From the NCBI GenBank assembly GCA_937927525.1, contig CALBDR010000308.1:1-11295 (forward strand): 11,295 nucleotides of DNA, given 5' to 3'. This document shows positions 1-6,799 of this stretch, one piece after another (positions within the stretch are counted from its first letter, which is position 1; each line of letters starts with the position of its first letter). A model generated the notes under the pieces. It worked only from the letters and a program-made list of their open reading frames with translations, did no database searches and was not told where the DNA came from. The position numbers and the translations under genes were made by a program. Origin of the DNA: an uncultured Candidatus Melainabacteria bacterium. Lineage in GTDB: Bacteria > Cyanobacteriota > Vampirovibrionia > LMEP-6097.

Positions 1-1208
1 CCCTAAAAAGAATCATTGAAATGGTAAATCAAAGTTTCCCAATTCTGCTTCTTACAGGTGCGCGCCAAGTAGGTAAAACTACTTTACTGGAAGCATGCGC
101 TGAGGAAGGGAGGAACTATGTAAGCCTTGACGATCTTGATATTAGACAAATGGCACAGAATGATCCTGGCTTGTTTATTCAAACTTATAGAGCACCTTTA
201 ATTATTGATGAGATCCAGTATGCACCAGAGCTTTTAAGCTATATAAAAATAGTTGTTGACCGCGAAAAAAAGAAAGGACTCTTTTGGTTAACAGGGTCAC
301 AGAAATTTCATTTGATGCAAGGTATCACAGAAAGTCTTGCTGGACGGGTAGCTGTCCTGGATTTATTAGGCTTATCTCAAGCTGAATTAAATGAAAGAAG
401 TAGTCTGGTGCAGCCTTTTATTCCAACAAACAAGTGGCTTGAACAAGCCAGAACAACAGATAGCATATCACCAGAGACAGTATACAAAAGGATTTGGCTG
501 GGGGCATTCCCGCATATTCATACAACAGATATAGACGATAGAGATATTTTTTATCGGTCTTATGTTCAAACTTATATACAAAGGGATGTAAAAGATCTTT
601 TACAAATCTCAAATGAGAGTACTTTTTATAACTTCTTGGTTGCCATTGCTGCAAGAACAGGTCAGCTTTTGAAATACTCTGAAATAGCAAAAGATATTGG
701 GATTGATAATAAAACTGTTAAAGCGTGGATCTCTGTCTTAGAAGCTTCTGGAATAATCTATTTACTCCGTCCTTACTATAAAAACGTAACGAAACGCTTG
801 ATTACCAAAACACCAAAGCTTTATTTTCTAGATACAGGCTTGTGTACATATTTAACAAAATGGCTAGACCCGAACTCACTTCAAGCAGGGGCAGCCTCAG
901 GACATATTTTAGAAACATATGTTTTCTCTGAAATCCTAAAAAGTTATTGGCATAATGGCAAAGAAGCCCACCTTTATTATTACCGTGACACCAACCAAAA
1001 AGAAATTGACCTTGTTATTGAAACAGCTGAAACACTTCACCCAGTCGAAATCAAAAAAACAGCAACACCATCACTCACAGCTAGCAAAAGTTTTCATCTT
1101 TTGAATGCTCTAGATAAAAAAGTTGGGCACGGTGCAGTGATTTGCCTTATTTCAAAAGACATTCCTTTATCAGCTGATGTCACAGCTATACCTGTGGCGT
1201 ATCTGTGA
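1..1208 (+). CDS. COG1373-type ATPase (AAA_14 + DUF4143), 5' end outside window
   Basis: Predicted P-loop ATPase of the AAA_14/DUF4143 family, whose cellular role is not established. Counting from the ATG at 21: Walker A GARQVGKT (13-20), Walker B LIIDE (60-64), sensor-like WLTGSQ (89-94), then the family motif SLAGR (105-109). A winged-helix-like segment lies around 217-245. A PD-(D/E)XK-like C-terminal motif has R322-D323, E328-x-D330 and E343-x-K345. The frame is open upstream of base 21 to the window edge and reads LKRIIE directly before the Met. Family members usually start some 10-15 residues before this point, so the real start probably lies outside the window. The gene converges on a relative at 1232-2323 with a gap of only 23 bases. 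Family assignment is firm; function is not. Confidence 0.88.
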   Translation, partial: LKRIIEMVNQSFPILLLTGARQVGKTTLLEACAEEGRNYVSLDDLDIRQMAQNDPGLFIQTYRAPLIIDEIQYAPELLSYIKIVVDREKKKGLFWLTGSQKFHLMQGITESLAGRVAVLDLLGLSQAELNERSSLVQPFIPTNKWLEQARTTDSISPETVYKRIWLGAFPHIHTTDIDDRDIFYRSYVQTYIQRDVKDLLQISNESTFYNFLVAIAARTGQLLKYSEIAKDIGIDNKTVKAWISVLEASGIIYLLRPYYKNVTKRLITKTPKLYFLDTGLCTYLTKWLDPNSLQAGAASGHILETYVFSEILKSYWHNGKEAHLYYYRDTNQKEIDLVIETAETLHPVEIKKTATPSLTASKSFHLLNALDKKVGHGAVICLISKDIPLSADVTAIPVAYL

Positions 1209-1231
1209 GATTTTTGTAACAATTCCACAAT

Positions 1232-2323
1232 TCAAGAAAATTCCAAATTATCAAAAAAGTCACTTAAAGCATATGGATTTAACAAATCAGCTTTAGATCT
1301 TTTCATAGATTCACCTGAATAGATAACAGCTTTCTTTAAAAGCTTATTCTCTCCAGCAAGTTTTTCAAAATAATCCAAATTCTTAAAGAAGCTTTCATGA
1401 AAAGTTTTAGAAACTTTTATTTCGATAGTTACTAATTTATCTGCGACTTTATAGATTAAATCAATCTCTTTACCTGACTTGTCACGATAAAAATATAAAT
1501 TAGGCTCTAAGCCTCTATTAAACCTATACTTTAAAGCTTCAGCCACCACAAAATTCTCAAACAGCGCCCCCCTCAATGGATGGTTAATAATATGCTCAAA
1601 TTCATAAATATCTAGCAAATATGCAGCAAGCCCGGTGTCATAAAAGTATAGTTTAGAGCTTTTCACCATTTGTTTTTTGATATTGTCAGCAGCATAATAA
1701 GGCAGAAGAAAAATTATATATGAGGCTTGCAAAATACTGATCCATTCTTGAATTGTCTTATAAGAAAGACCTAACTCTGATGCGATATTTGAGAAATTTA
1801 ATAACTGTCCACAGCGCCCAGCACAAATTTCCAAAAACCTTTGAAATAAATCTAAGTTTTTTATTTCACTTAGCTGCCTTAAATCCCTTTCTATATAAGT
1901 TCTTAGATAATCTCTATATAAAATCCTAGACTTTATCTTTTCATCATAGATACGTGGATAAGTCCCAGCTAGAATTAAATTATCGAAACTAGGAACACTA
2001 TTATTATGATAATTCCTATGAATTTCATCAATTGAAAATGGAAGTAAGGTTAACATAGCAGTTCTTCCAGCTAAAGACTGATTAATAGAGTCGATTAAAG
2101 TGAATTGTTGGCTACCAGTGAGCACAAACATTGATTTCTGCTTTTTTACATCAACGATTACTTGTATATAAGACAAAAGTTCTGGGACTCTTTGTACTTC
2201 ATCAATAACAAGCCCATCTGGGTACTGCTCAAGAAAGAGTTCTGGGTCATTTAATGCAAATTCCCTAGTTTTAGGATGCTCTAAGTTTACATAAGGCTTA
2301 TTTTCAAAAAATTTAAATATTTT
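1232..2323 (-). pseudogene. 5'-truncated COG1373-type ATPase lacking Walker A
   Basis: A second AAA_14/DUF4143 ATPase, clearly a diverged relative of the gene at 1-1208. Both share VLTGSQ/WLTGSQ, SLAGR, the winged-helix region and the terminal R-D...E-I-D...E-I-K pattern. An uninterrupted frame runs from 2323 to the TGA at 1232 (363 codons). It begins inside the domain, at KPYVNLE, and keeps Walker B LVIDE (codons 38-42). The usual first 30-40 residues with the P-loop are missing. A TGA lies directly upstream at 2324-2326. There is no ATG or GTG before codon 50, where a TTG at 2176 could start a 314-aa product that also lacks Walker B. Repeat copy A starts exactly at the break. It is most likely a gene remnant. 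A Walker-A-less protein that is still translated cannot be excluded. Confidence 0.8.
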
Positions 2324-2374
2324 TCAAATTTATTATCAAAAAAATATCACTATCAACTATATATAGTTACAAGC
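2323..2374 (+). repeat. 52-bp repeat, copy A (promoter/operator-like)
   Basis: First of two 52-bp direct repeats; it matches copy B (3116-3167) at 46 of 52 positions by hand alignment. It contains a perfect 14-bp palindrome AACTATATATAGTT (2355-2368), preceded by an A-tract and TTATCA (2333-2338). This fits a -35 box and an AT-rich -10 region covered by an operator. It lies 31 bases before the start of the 63-aa ORF, and its left edge coincides with the break in the ATPase remnant. Promoter function is inferred. Confidence 0.65.
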
Positions 2375-2404
2375 CAAGCGTGTATCTACAAAAGGGGGTA
2401 GAAA

Positions 2405-2596
2405 ATGGCAACATTTACAATACTGGGAAACATTAATACATTTCAAGAATTCGGAACAGAGGAGATTTTAGATTTTGATCTAGACTCTGCTTATTTCGAC
2501 AATGAGATCAAAAATCAAGGTAATAAAATTAAACAGTTGTTCTTCGAGCGGGAATCTTGTGAAAAAGAAATAAGCTCAATATTCACAATTAAGTAA
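2405..2596 (+). CDS. small acidic hypothetical protein (63 aa)
   Basis: Not recognised. The ATG follows a purine-rich SD-like GGGGG with 7-8 bases of spacing, and a promoter-like repeat (copy A) lies just upstream. These are the main grounds for calling it. The product is rich in Glu and Asp (for example EEILDFDLDS at 19-28), has one Cys (C53), and shows no signal peptide, membrane segment or known motif. It may be the surviving 5' end of a longer gene, since it stops before a stretch without coding signal. It shares its upstream repeat with the lysozyme-domain gene but has no visible protein similarity to it. Confidence 0.4.
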   Translation: MATFTILGNINTFQEFGTEEILDFDLDSAYFDNEIKNQGNKIKQLFFERESCEKEISSIFTIK

Positions 2597-2634
2597 TACG
2601 CATCGACAAGACAATTAAATATCTCTAAGTGATA

Positions 2635-2714
2635 ACTAATTTCAAAAACGGCTAATTGTGTGTAAAATAGTCGGGAACTCAAAAAAATAATTAATTCTTT
2701 TATTTGAAATTAGT
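2635..2714. repeat. 12-bp perfect inverted repeat with 56-base interval
   Basis: ACTAATTTCAAA at 2635-2646 is the exact reverse complement of TTTGAAATTAGT at 2703-2714. The interval is AT-rich and non-coding. It contains a weak stem CGGCTA/TAGTCG (with one G-U pair) and an A-run. The arms could be the base of an RNA stem just upstream of the structured stretch at 2739-2889, or termini of a small decayed element. No transposase and no flanking target duplication were seen. Confidence 0.5.
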
Positions 2715-2738
2715 ACTAAAATTTTACAAAACAAGTTC

Positions 2739-2889
2739 TAGATTAAGCAGAAACACTTAAGTTTCTTACTTAGTCTATGGAAGAGGGGATAGGTTCGGGG
2801 TGGGAAACCTTAGAATTAAACTCGTATAGACCTTTGGATAACTTAGGGTCTAGGAGGCGTCGTAGGGGAACGCCTCCTTATATACGAGT
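2739..2889 (+). ncRNA. putative structured RNA, family unknown
   Basis: A non-coding stretch with dense, mutually compatible helices. Hairpin 1: 2739-2747 pairs with 2769-2777 (9 bp, one G-U) and continues as AGAAAC/GTTTCT (2749-2754/2761-2766). Hairpin 2: AGGTTC (2791-2796) pairs with G-AAACCT, with one bulged A (2804-2810). Three-way junction: ACTCGTATA (2820-2828) pairs with TATACGAGT (2881-2889) and encloses GACCTT/AGGGTC (2829-2834/2845-2850) and AGGAGGCGT/ACGCCTCCT (2852-2860/2870-2878), with only one to two unpaired bases between helices. Several GGA triplets lie in loops or linkers (2779, 2787, 2837, 2867). It matches no RNA family I know. The strand is uncertain because a structure seen in DNA exists on both; the G-U pairs hold only for the plus-strand transcript. 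Not tested by folding software. Confidence 0.45.
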
Positions 2890-2894
2890 ATATT

Positions 2895-2910
2895 AAAACT
2901 CTAAAGTTTT
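2895..2910 (+). terminator. weak terminator-like hairpin
   Basis: AAAACT (2895-2900) pairs with AGTTTT (2905-2910) around a 4-base loop, just after the three-way junction. The stem is short and AT-rich, and the only T-run (TTTT) is part of the stem. It may end a structured transcript, but support is slight. Confidence 0.2.
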
Positions 2911-3069
2911 CCTAATAAAGTCACAAAAGCTCTTGCAAGGCAAGCTTGCATAGCACTTATAGGTCCTAGACAGATAGGGAAAACTACACTTGCATTAGAA
3001 ATTGCAAAAGACAGAGACTCAGTCTATTTAGACTTAGAGTCATTAGAAGATCGAACTAAGCTTAAGTAA
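2905..3069 (+). pseudogene. Walker-A-only fragment of a third COG1373-type ATPase
   Basis: The frame from the stop at 2902-2904 to the TAA at 3067-3069 encodes 54 residues and has no ATG. It reads as the N-terminus of an AAA_14 ATPase: a helix-like KALARQ, then ALIGPRQIGKTTLALEIAKD with the P-loop GPRQIGKT encoded at 2962-2985, then SVYLDLESLEDRTKL. This is the strand and turn that follow the P-loop in this family. It ends there, with no Walker B or DUF4143 part. It overlaps the portion that is still present in the minus-strand remnant (KPYVNLE...), so it is not that gene's missing head but a third, different homologue. Clearly non-functional as an enzyme. Confidence 0.72.
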
Positions 3070-3115
3070 ACTCACTGAAAAATTACAAAAGATTTCATAA
3101 AAAAACAAAAAAAAA

Positions 3116-3167
3116 TTCAAATTTATTGTCAAAAAAAATTAACTATCAACTATATATAGTTGTAAGC
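3116..3167 (+). repeat. 52-bp repeat, copy B (promoter/operator-like)
   Basis: Second copy of the repeat at 2323-2374, same length without gaps. Here the palindrome is perfect over 16 bp, CAACTATATATAGTTG (3147-3162). TTGTCA (3126-3131) resembles a -35 box, and AT-rich hexamers inside the palindrome (for example ACTATA at 3149-3154, spacing 17, or TATATA at 3151-3156, spacing 19) could serve as -10. It lies 101 bases before the lysozyme-domain gene. A palindrome over the -10 region is typical of a repressor operator. No regulator gene is in the window. Confidence 0.62.
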
Positions 3168-3268
3168 AAAAGTTCTAAGCGAAAAGGCTTATAAAGAGGT
3201 TTTAAACTAGAGGAAAAAGTCGAGATTCAAAGTCTTTTAGTTTTGTTGTGTAAAAAAGGAGAGATATT

Positions 3269-4375
3269 ATGAATTTACTAAACTTATTTAATTTAAATGA
3301 ATCACTGCAACCTGTTGAGGGGAATAGCTGCCGAGTAGCTAGTCTATTTCAGTTACCTGAACATCAATTTCAGGTACCTGAAAATCAATCTAAAGAAAGG
3401 ATTGATAGCTTCAGTCCTTGGATTGAAGCTATCAATACTGAAGCTGGTGCTAATAGCTCCAATCCAGGGACTGTAGCTGGTGCTGATTCTAAAGAAGTTT
3501 TTAATTCATGGCTTGAAGCTGGTGCTAATCCTGAAGAAGTTTCTATAGGCACAGAATTAAAATCTTTGGCAGCAGATCCTAAAGCTTTAAAAGAAGCTCT
3601 GAAAGATCCTGAAGCTTTAAAAAAAGCTATAAATAATGCTTTACAGCAAGATCCTGAAGCTTTTAAAAGTATTGTTAAATCTTTAGAGAGTAATTTGAAT
3701 AAAGTTGGAGAAGATGCTATTGTGAAAAAAGATTTATCAACTATTTTAAATACTATAGAGATTGGTACATTAATTAAAAATTTAAGAGCTGAAATTCCTC
3801 AAGAAGTCTCTAGAGCTGGTGCTAATACTGAAGATGCCACTGAGGCTGATGCTAATCCTGAGACAAGGACCCACGATCAAAATAGAATAATTCCCGATCT
3901 AAATTCCCGTGATTATACTCCAGATGATGCCCGACGTTTAGCTGTTCTAGGATTATTAAAAAGAGAAGAAGGGTTGGAAACAACAGCATACCCGGATGGT
4001 AGTAGATACAGTATAGGTCTAGGTACAGAAAGTAAACCTGGTGAAAGAATTACAAAAGAAGAAGCTTTTAGAAGAGCTGAAAAATATGTAGCCCAAACCA
4101 TAGATCCACACTTAGATGATTTAGAGAGACAAAGAGACAAAGAGTTTACTCTAGGGCAAAGAGCCGCATTAACATCTTTCTTTTTCAACTACGGTAACAA
4201 TGTACCAGATGTTAACCAAGCAATTATTTCAGGTAATAATAAAATTTTAACTGAAATACTTAAAAGAAAAGATAAAGGAGGAAGAGTTGGAGAGCAAACC
4301 CGAAGAGTATTAGCAGCAAGAAGACAAAGAGAGATAGCCATATTTAATGGGCAGATTCCACCTTGGATATCATAG
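3269..4375 (+). CDS. GH24 (T4-type) lysozyme domain protein with acidic repetitive N-terminus
   Basis: The C-terminal part (about 218-361) is a phage-type muramidase that would cut the MurNAc-GlcNAc bond of peptidoglycan. The motif REEGLETTAYPDGSRYSIGLGT (split here: E234 in REEG, D243 in YPDG, S248 in YSIG) matches the Glu-Asp-Thr active-site layout of T4 lysozyme, with Ser in place of Thr. It is followed by ALTSFFFNYGNN (300-311), like the conserved A-L-x-S-F-x-F-N-x-G motif. The first roughly 215 residues are unlike lysozymes: acidic, low-complexity, with dispersed AGAN/AGAD motifs (59, 70, 84, 183), two W-[IL]-E-A boxes (51, 81) and DP-x-A-[LF]-K repeats (103-133). No signal peptide or membrane segment is visible, so export would need a holin, another secretion route or cell lysis. 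The start is set by AGGAGA (3257-3262) 6-7 bases before the ATG. Copy B of the 52-bp repeat lies upstream. Likely phage-derived or a secreted cell-wall hydrolase. Confidence 0.85.
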   Translation: MNLLNLFNLNESLQPVEGNSCRVASLFQLPEHQFQVPENQSKERIDSFSPWIEAINTEAGANSSNPGTVAGADSKEVFNSWLEAGANPEEVSIGTELKSLAADPKALKEALKDPEALKKAINNALQQDPEAFKSIVKSLESNLNKVGEDAIVKKDLSTILNTIEIGTLIKNLRAEIPQEVSRAGANTEDATEADANPETRTHDQNRIIPDLNSRDYTPDDARRLAVLGLLKREEGLETTAYPDGSRYSIGLGTESKPGERITKEEAFRRAEKYVAQTIDPHLDDLERQRDKEFTLGQRAALTSFFFNYGNNVPDVNQAIISGNNKILTEILKRKDKGGRVGEQTRRVLAARRQREIAIFNGQIPPWIS

Positions 4376-4407
4376 CTAGATTTAAAGCTTATAAGTCTAA
4401 TAAAAAT

Positions 4408-4440
4408 GTAATTAAATTACCTAAAGGCACATGTTATAAT
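4408..4440 (+). promoter_or_regulatory. fusA promoter
   Basis: An extended -10 element TGTTATAAT (4432-4440) carries a perfect TATAAT at 4435-4440. The best -35 at 17-base spacing is the weak TTAAAT (4412-4417), which fits use of an extended -10. A 13-bp near-palindrome GTAATT-A-AATTAC (4408-4420) overlaps this -35 and could be a binding site. The start of transcription would be near 4446-4448. Confidence 0.55.
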
Positions 4441-4452
4441 TCCAATTGCTTA

Positions 4453-4488
4453 AGTGCTGAATTCGCTTGTCGTTAAATATTCAGCACT
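4453..4488 (+). promoter_or_regulatory. fusA: leader hairpin in the fusA 5' UTR
   Basis: AGTGCTGAAT (4453-4462) is perfectly complementary to ATTCAGCACT (4479-4488), a 10-bp stem with a 16-base loop. No T-run follows, so it is not an intrinsic terminator. It would sit near the 5' end of the mRNA made from TATAAT at 4435-4440, 8 bases before the SD AAGGA (4497-4501). It could stabilise the mRNA or bind a regulator; this is inferred from position alone. Confidence 0.45.
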
Positions 4489-4509
4489 CTCAATTTAAGG
4501 AAAAACGAA

Positions 4510-6624
4510 ATGGCAAAACAAATCAAAAAAGAAGATATTAGGAACATGGGAATAGCTGCTCATATCGATGCAGGTAAAACTACTACTACAGAAAGAATTT
4601 TATTTTATAGTGGTGTTGTTCACAAAATCGGTGAAGTTCACGAAGGTAATTCAGTAACTGACTGGATGGCTCAAGAGAAAGAACGTGGTATCACTATCAC
4701 CGCTGCTGCGATTTCTACTAACTGGAGAGATAAGTACATTAACTTAATCGACACCCCAGGACACGTTGACTTTACTATAGAAGTTGAGCGTTCAATGCGT
4801 GTATTAGACTCTGTAATCATCACTCTTTGTTCAGTTGGTGGTGTACAGCCTCAGACTAAAACTGTCTGGAGACAAGCTGACAGATATAAAGTACCGAGAA
4901 TAGTTTTCGTAAATAAAATGGATAGATCAGGTGCTGACTTCTTCAAAGTAAAAGATCAGTTAAGAAATGATGTTCGTGTAAATGCTGTTCCTATTCAGTG
5001 TCCTATCGGTGCTGAAGATCAATTCCAAGGCGTAGTTGATCTTATCGAGAAGAAAACTATCGTTCACAAAGACGACTTAGGTATGGAAATCGACGTAACT
5101 GACGGTTACCCAGCTGATATCGCAGATAAGTGTACTGAAATGAGAACTGAGTTAGTAGAAGCTATCGCAGAAACTGATGAAGACTTAATGAACAGATACC
5201 TTGAAGAAGGTGAAGATGCTTTCACTACCGAAGAATTAATGGCTGCACTTAGAAAAGCTACTATCAAACTTGAAATCATCCCTATGCTTTGTGGTTCTGC
5301 ATTCAAGAACAAAGGTATTCAGAAAGTACTAGACGCTATCGTTGACTTACTTCCGAACCCACTTGAAGTTGAGCAAATCAAAGGTTTAGATAATGATGAA
5401 AACGAAGTAACTCGTAAGTGTGACGACGCTGAGCCTATGGCTGGTCTAGCATTTAAAGTAATGACTGACCCATTTGTAGGTAGACTCACTTTCGTAAGAA
5501 TGTACTCTGGTAAAATCACCTCTGGAAGTTATGTATATAACTCATCTACAGGTAAGAAAGAAAGAATCTCTCGTATCATTAAACTTCAAGCAGATGATAG
5601 AACAGAGATTGATGAATTAGCTGCTGGGGATATTGGTGCAGTAGTAGGTTTCAAAGAAACAACTACTGGTAATACTTTCTGTGATGAGAAAAAATCAGTT
5701 ATTCTTGAATCATTATTCATCCCTGAGCCTGTAATCTCAGTAGCGGTTGAGCCTAAAACTAAACAGGATCAAGAGAAATTAGCTGTTTCTTTACATAAAC
5801 TCGCTGAAGAAGATCCGACATTTAAAGTTAAAGTAGATCACGAAACTGGTCAAACTATTATCTCTGGTATGGGTGAACTTCACTTAGAGATTCTAGTTGA
5901 TAGACTTAAACGTGAATTTAAAGTAGAAGCTGATGTAGGTAAGCCACAGGTAGCATACAGAGAAACTATTAGAGGTAAAGCTACTTCAGACATGAAGTAC
6001 GCTAAGCAGTCTGGTGGTCGTGGTCAGTATGGTCACGTCGTGGTTGAATTTGAACCTCTTCCTATCGGTAAAGATGAAGAAGGTGAAGATTTACCTACAT
6101 ATGAATTCGTTAACAAGATTACTGGTGGTGTAATCCCTAAGGAATATATCCCTTCTGTAGATAAAGGTATTAAAGAAGCTATGCTTTCTGGTACTATCGC
6201 AGGTTACGAATTAATTGGTCTGAAAGCGACATTAGTTCATGGTTCATTCCATGATGTTGACTCTTCTGAGATGGCATTTGGAATCGCTGGTTCTATGGCA
6301 TTTAAAGATGGTTCGAAAAAAGCACAAGCAGTTCTTCTTGAACCGATGATGAAAGTTGATATCGAAGTTCCTGAAGAATTCATGGGTGATGTTATCGGTG
6401 ATATCTCTTCTAGACGTGGACGTGTTGAGAAGATGGAAACAGAAAATGGTCAATCTAAAGTAGCGACTATAGTTCCTCTAGCGAACATGTTCGGATACGC
6501 GACTGATATTAGAAACAAAACTAAAGGTCAAGGTACATTTACTATGGAATTCTACGCTTACGAAGAAGTTCCACCGAATGTAGCTCAAGAAATTGCAGCT
6601 GGTAAAGCAACTGCCGCAGCTTAA
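4510..6624 (+). CDS. fusA: elongation factor G
   Basis: Translocation GTPase of the ribosome: it moves tRNAs and mRNA by one codon after peptide transfer and helps split ribosomes with RRF. All GTPase motifs are intact: G1 AHIDAGKT (17-24), G2 RGITI (59-63), G3 DTPGH (81-85), G4 NKMD (135-138). Later conserved landmarks are GMGELHLEIL, the domain IV GGRGQYGHV and the C-terminal EPMMKVDIEVPEEFMGDVIG. The 704-aa length is normal for the family. SD AAGGA lies 8 bases before the ATG. Unlike the classical str operon (rpsL-rpsG-fusA-tuf), the gene stands alone, with its own promoter, leader hairpin and terminator. The codons look regular and it is certainly functional. Full-length core motifs argue for the housekeeping copy rather than a specialised fusA2 or tetM-like paralogue. 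Confidence 0.98.
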   Translation: MAKQIKKEDIRNMGIAAHIDAGKTTTTERILFYSGVVHKIGEVHEGNSVTDWMAQEKERGITITAAAISTNWRDKYINLIDTPGHVDFTIEVERSMRVLDSVIITLCSVGGVQPQTKTVWRQADRYKVPRIVFVNKMDRSGADFFKVKDQLRNDVRVNAVPIQCPIGAEDQFQGVVDLIEKKTIVHKDDLGMEIDVTDGYPADIADKCTEMRTELVEAIAETDEDLMNRYLEEGEDAFTTEELMAALRKATIKLEIIPMLCGSAFKNKGIQKVLDAIVDLLPNPLEVEQIKGLDNDENEVTRKCDDAEPMAGLAFKVMTDPFVGRLTFVRMYSGKITSGSYVYNSSTGKKERISRIIKLQADDRTEIDELAAGDIGAVVGFKETTTGNTFCDEKKSVILESLFIPEPVISVAVEPKTKQDQEKLAVSLHKLAEEDPTFKVKVDHETGQTIISGMGELHLEILVDRLKREFKVEADVGKPQVAYRETIRGKATSDMKYAKQSGGRGQYGHVVVEFEPLPIGKDEEGEDLPTYEFVNKITGGVIPKEYIPSVDKGIKEAMLSGTIAGYELIGLKATLVHGSFHDVDSSEMAFGIAGSMAFKDGSKKAQAVLLEPMMKVDIEVPEEFMGDVIGDISSRRGRVEKMETENGQSKVATIVPLANMFGYATDIRNKTKGQGTFTMEFYAYEEVPPNVAQEIAAGKATAAA

Positions 6625-6655
6625 GGTTTTTCCCAAACCCCAAACAAAACACGCA

Positions 6656-6693
6656 GAAAACCCTCGCCGTCACGCAGCGAGGGTTTTCTTTTT
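6656..6693 (+). terminator. intrinsic terminator of fusA, possibly bidirectional
   Basis: GAAAACCCTCGC (6656-6667) pairs perfectly with GCGAGGGTTTTC (6677-6688), a 12-bp stem with a 9-base loop, followed by TTTTT (6689-6693). It begins 32 bases after the fusA stop. On the minus strand, the exit side reads TTTTGTTT after a short GC patch, so the same hairpin may also end the convergent cluster that finishes at 6723. Confidence 0.9.
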
Positions 6694-6722
6694 GAAATTA
6701 ATATTTTTCACTACAAGTTAAT

Positions 6723-6797
6723 TTAAGCAAATCCACCTGAACCAAACATTTGGACAATCATACTGATTACTTTCATCATATTTTCATTTCCCGTCAT
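6723..6797 (-). CDS. 24-aa hydrophobic peptide, last member of the minus-strand cluster
   Basis: Not recognised. The ATG at 6797 lies two bases after the stop of the 131-aa gene. It encodes MTGNENMMKVISMIVQMFG (residues 1-19) and a glycine-rich end GSGGFA. The core (7-18) is hydrophobic, like the C-terminal tails of the 131- and 165-aa proteins. Its start region repeats a 12-base box, TTATGACGGGAA (minus strand, 6799-6788), identical to that at the start of the 131-aa gene (7197-7186). No SD is visible, so translation would rely on coupling to the gene before it. It could equally be the trimmed remnant of a duplicated gene. Confidence 0.4.
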   Translation of the reverse strand: MTGNENMMKVISMIVQMFGSGGFA

Positions 6798-6799
6798 AA

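Noticed and set aside
418..690. Minus-strand open frame within the first ATPase gene
   Set aside because: It is opposite conserved AAA_14/DUF4143 coding sequence, with no SD and no recognisable product.
2785..2880. Resemblance to known RNAs: tmRNA-like GGGG...GGTTCG, T-box-like GGGTGG, TPP-like GGATAA...GTAGGGGAA
   Set aside because: Only short strings match. The required partners are missing: no tRNA-like 3' end, no T-box ACCGCG, no TPP CTGAGA. The helices also do not match those folds.
2952..3069. Third ATPase fragment as the missing head of the minus-strand ATPase remnant
   Set aside because: It is on the opposite strand, and its SVYLDLE part duplicates the KPYVNLE region that the remnant still has.
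2597..3115. Retron or group II intron as explanation for the structured stretch
   Set aside because: No reverse transcriptase, domain V or YXDD-type reading frame is found in any nearby frame.
3913..4188. Minus-strand open frame inside the lysozyme gene
   Set aside because: It lies opposite the GH24 domain, whose motifs are unmistakable on the plus strand; the translation shows no motif.
5106..5519. Minus-strand open frames within fusA (5106-5312, 5319-5519, and also 6244-6453)
   Set aside because: They are antisense shadows of a highly conserved gene with low-complexity translations.
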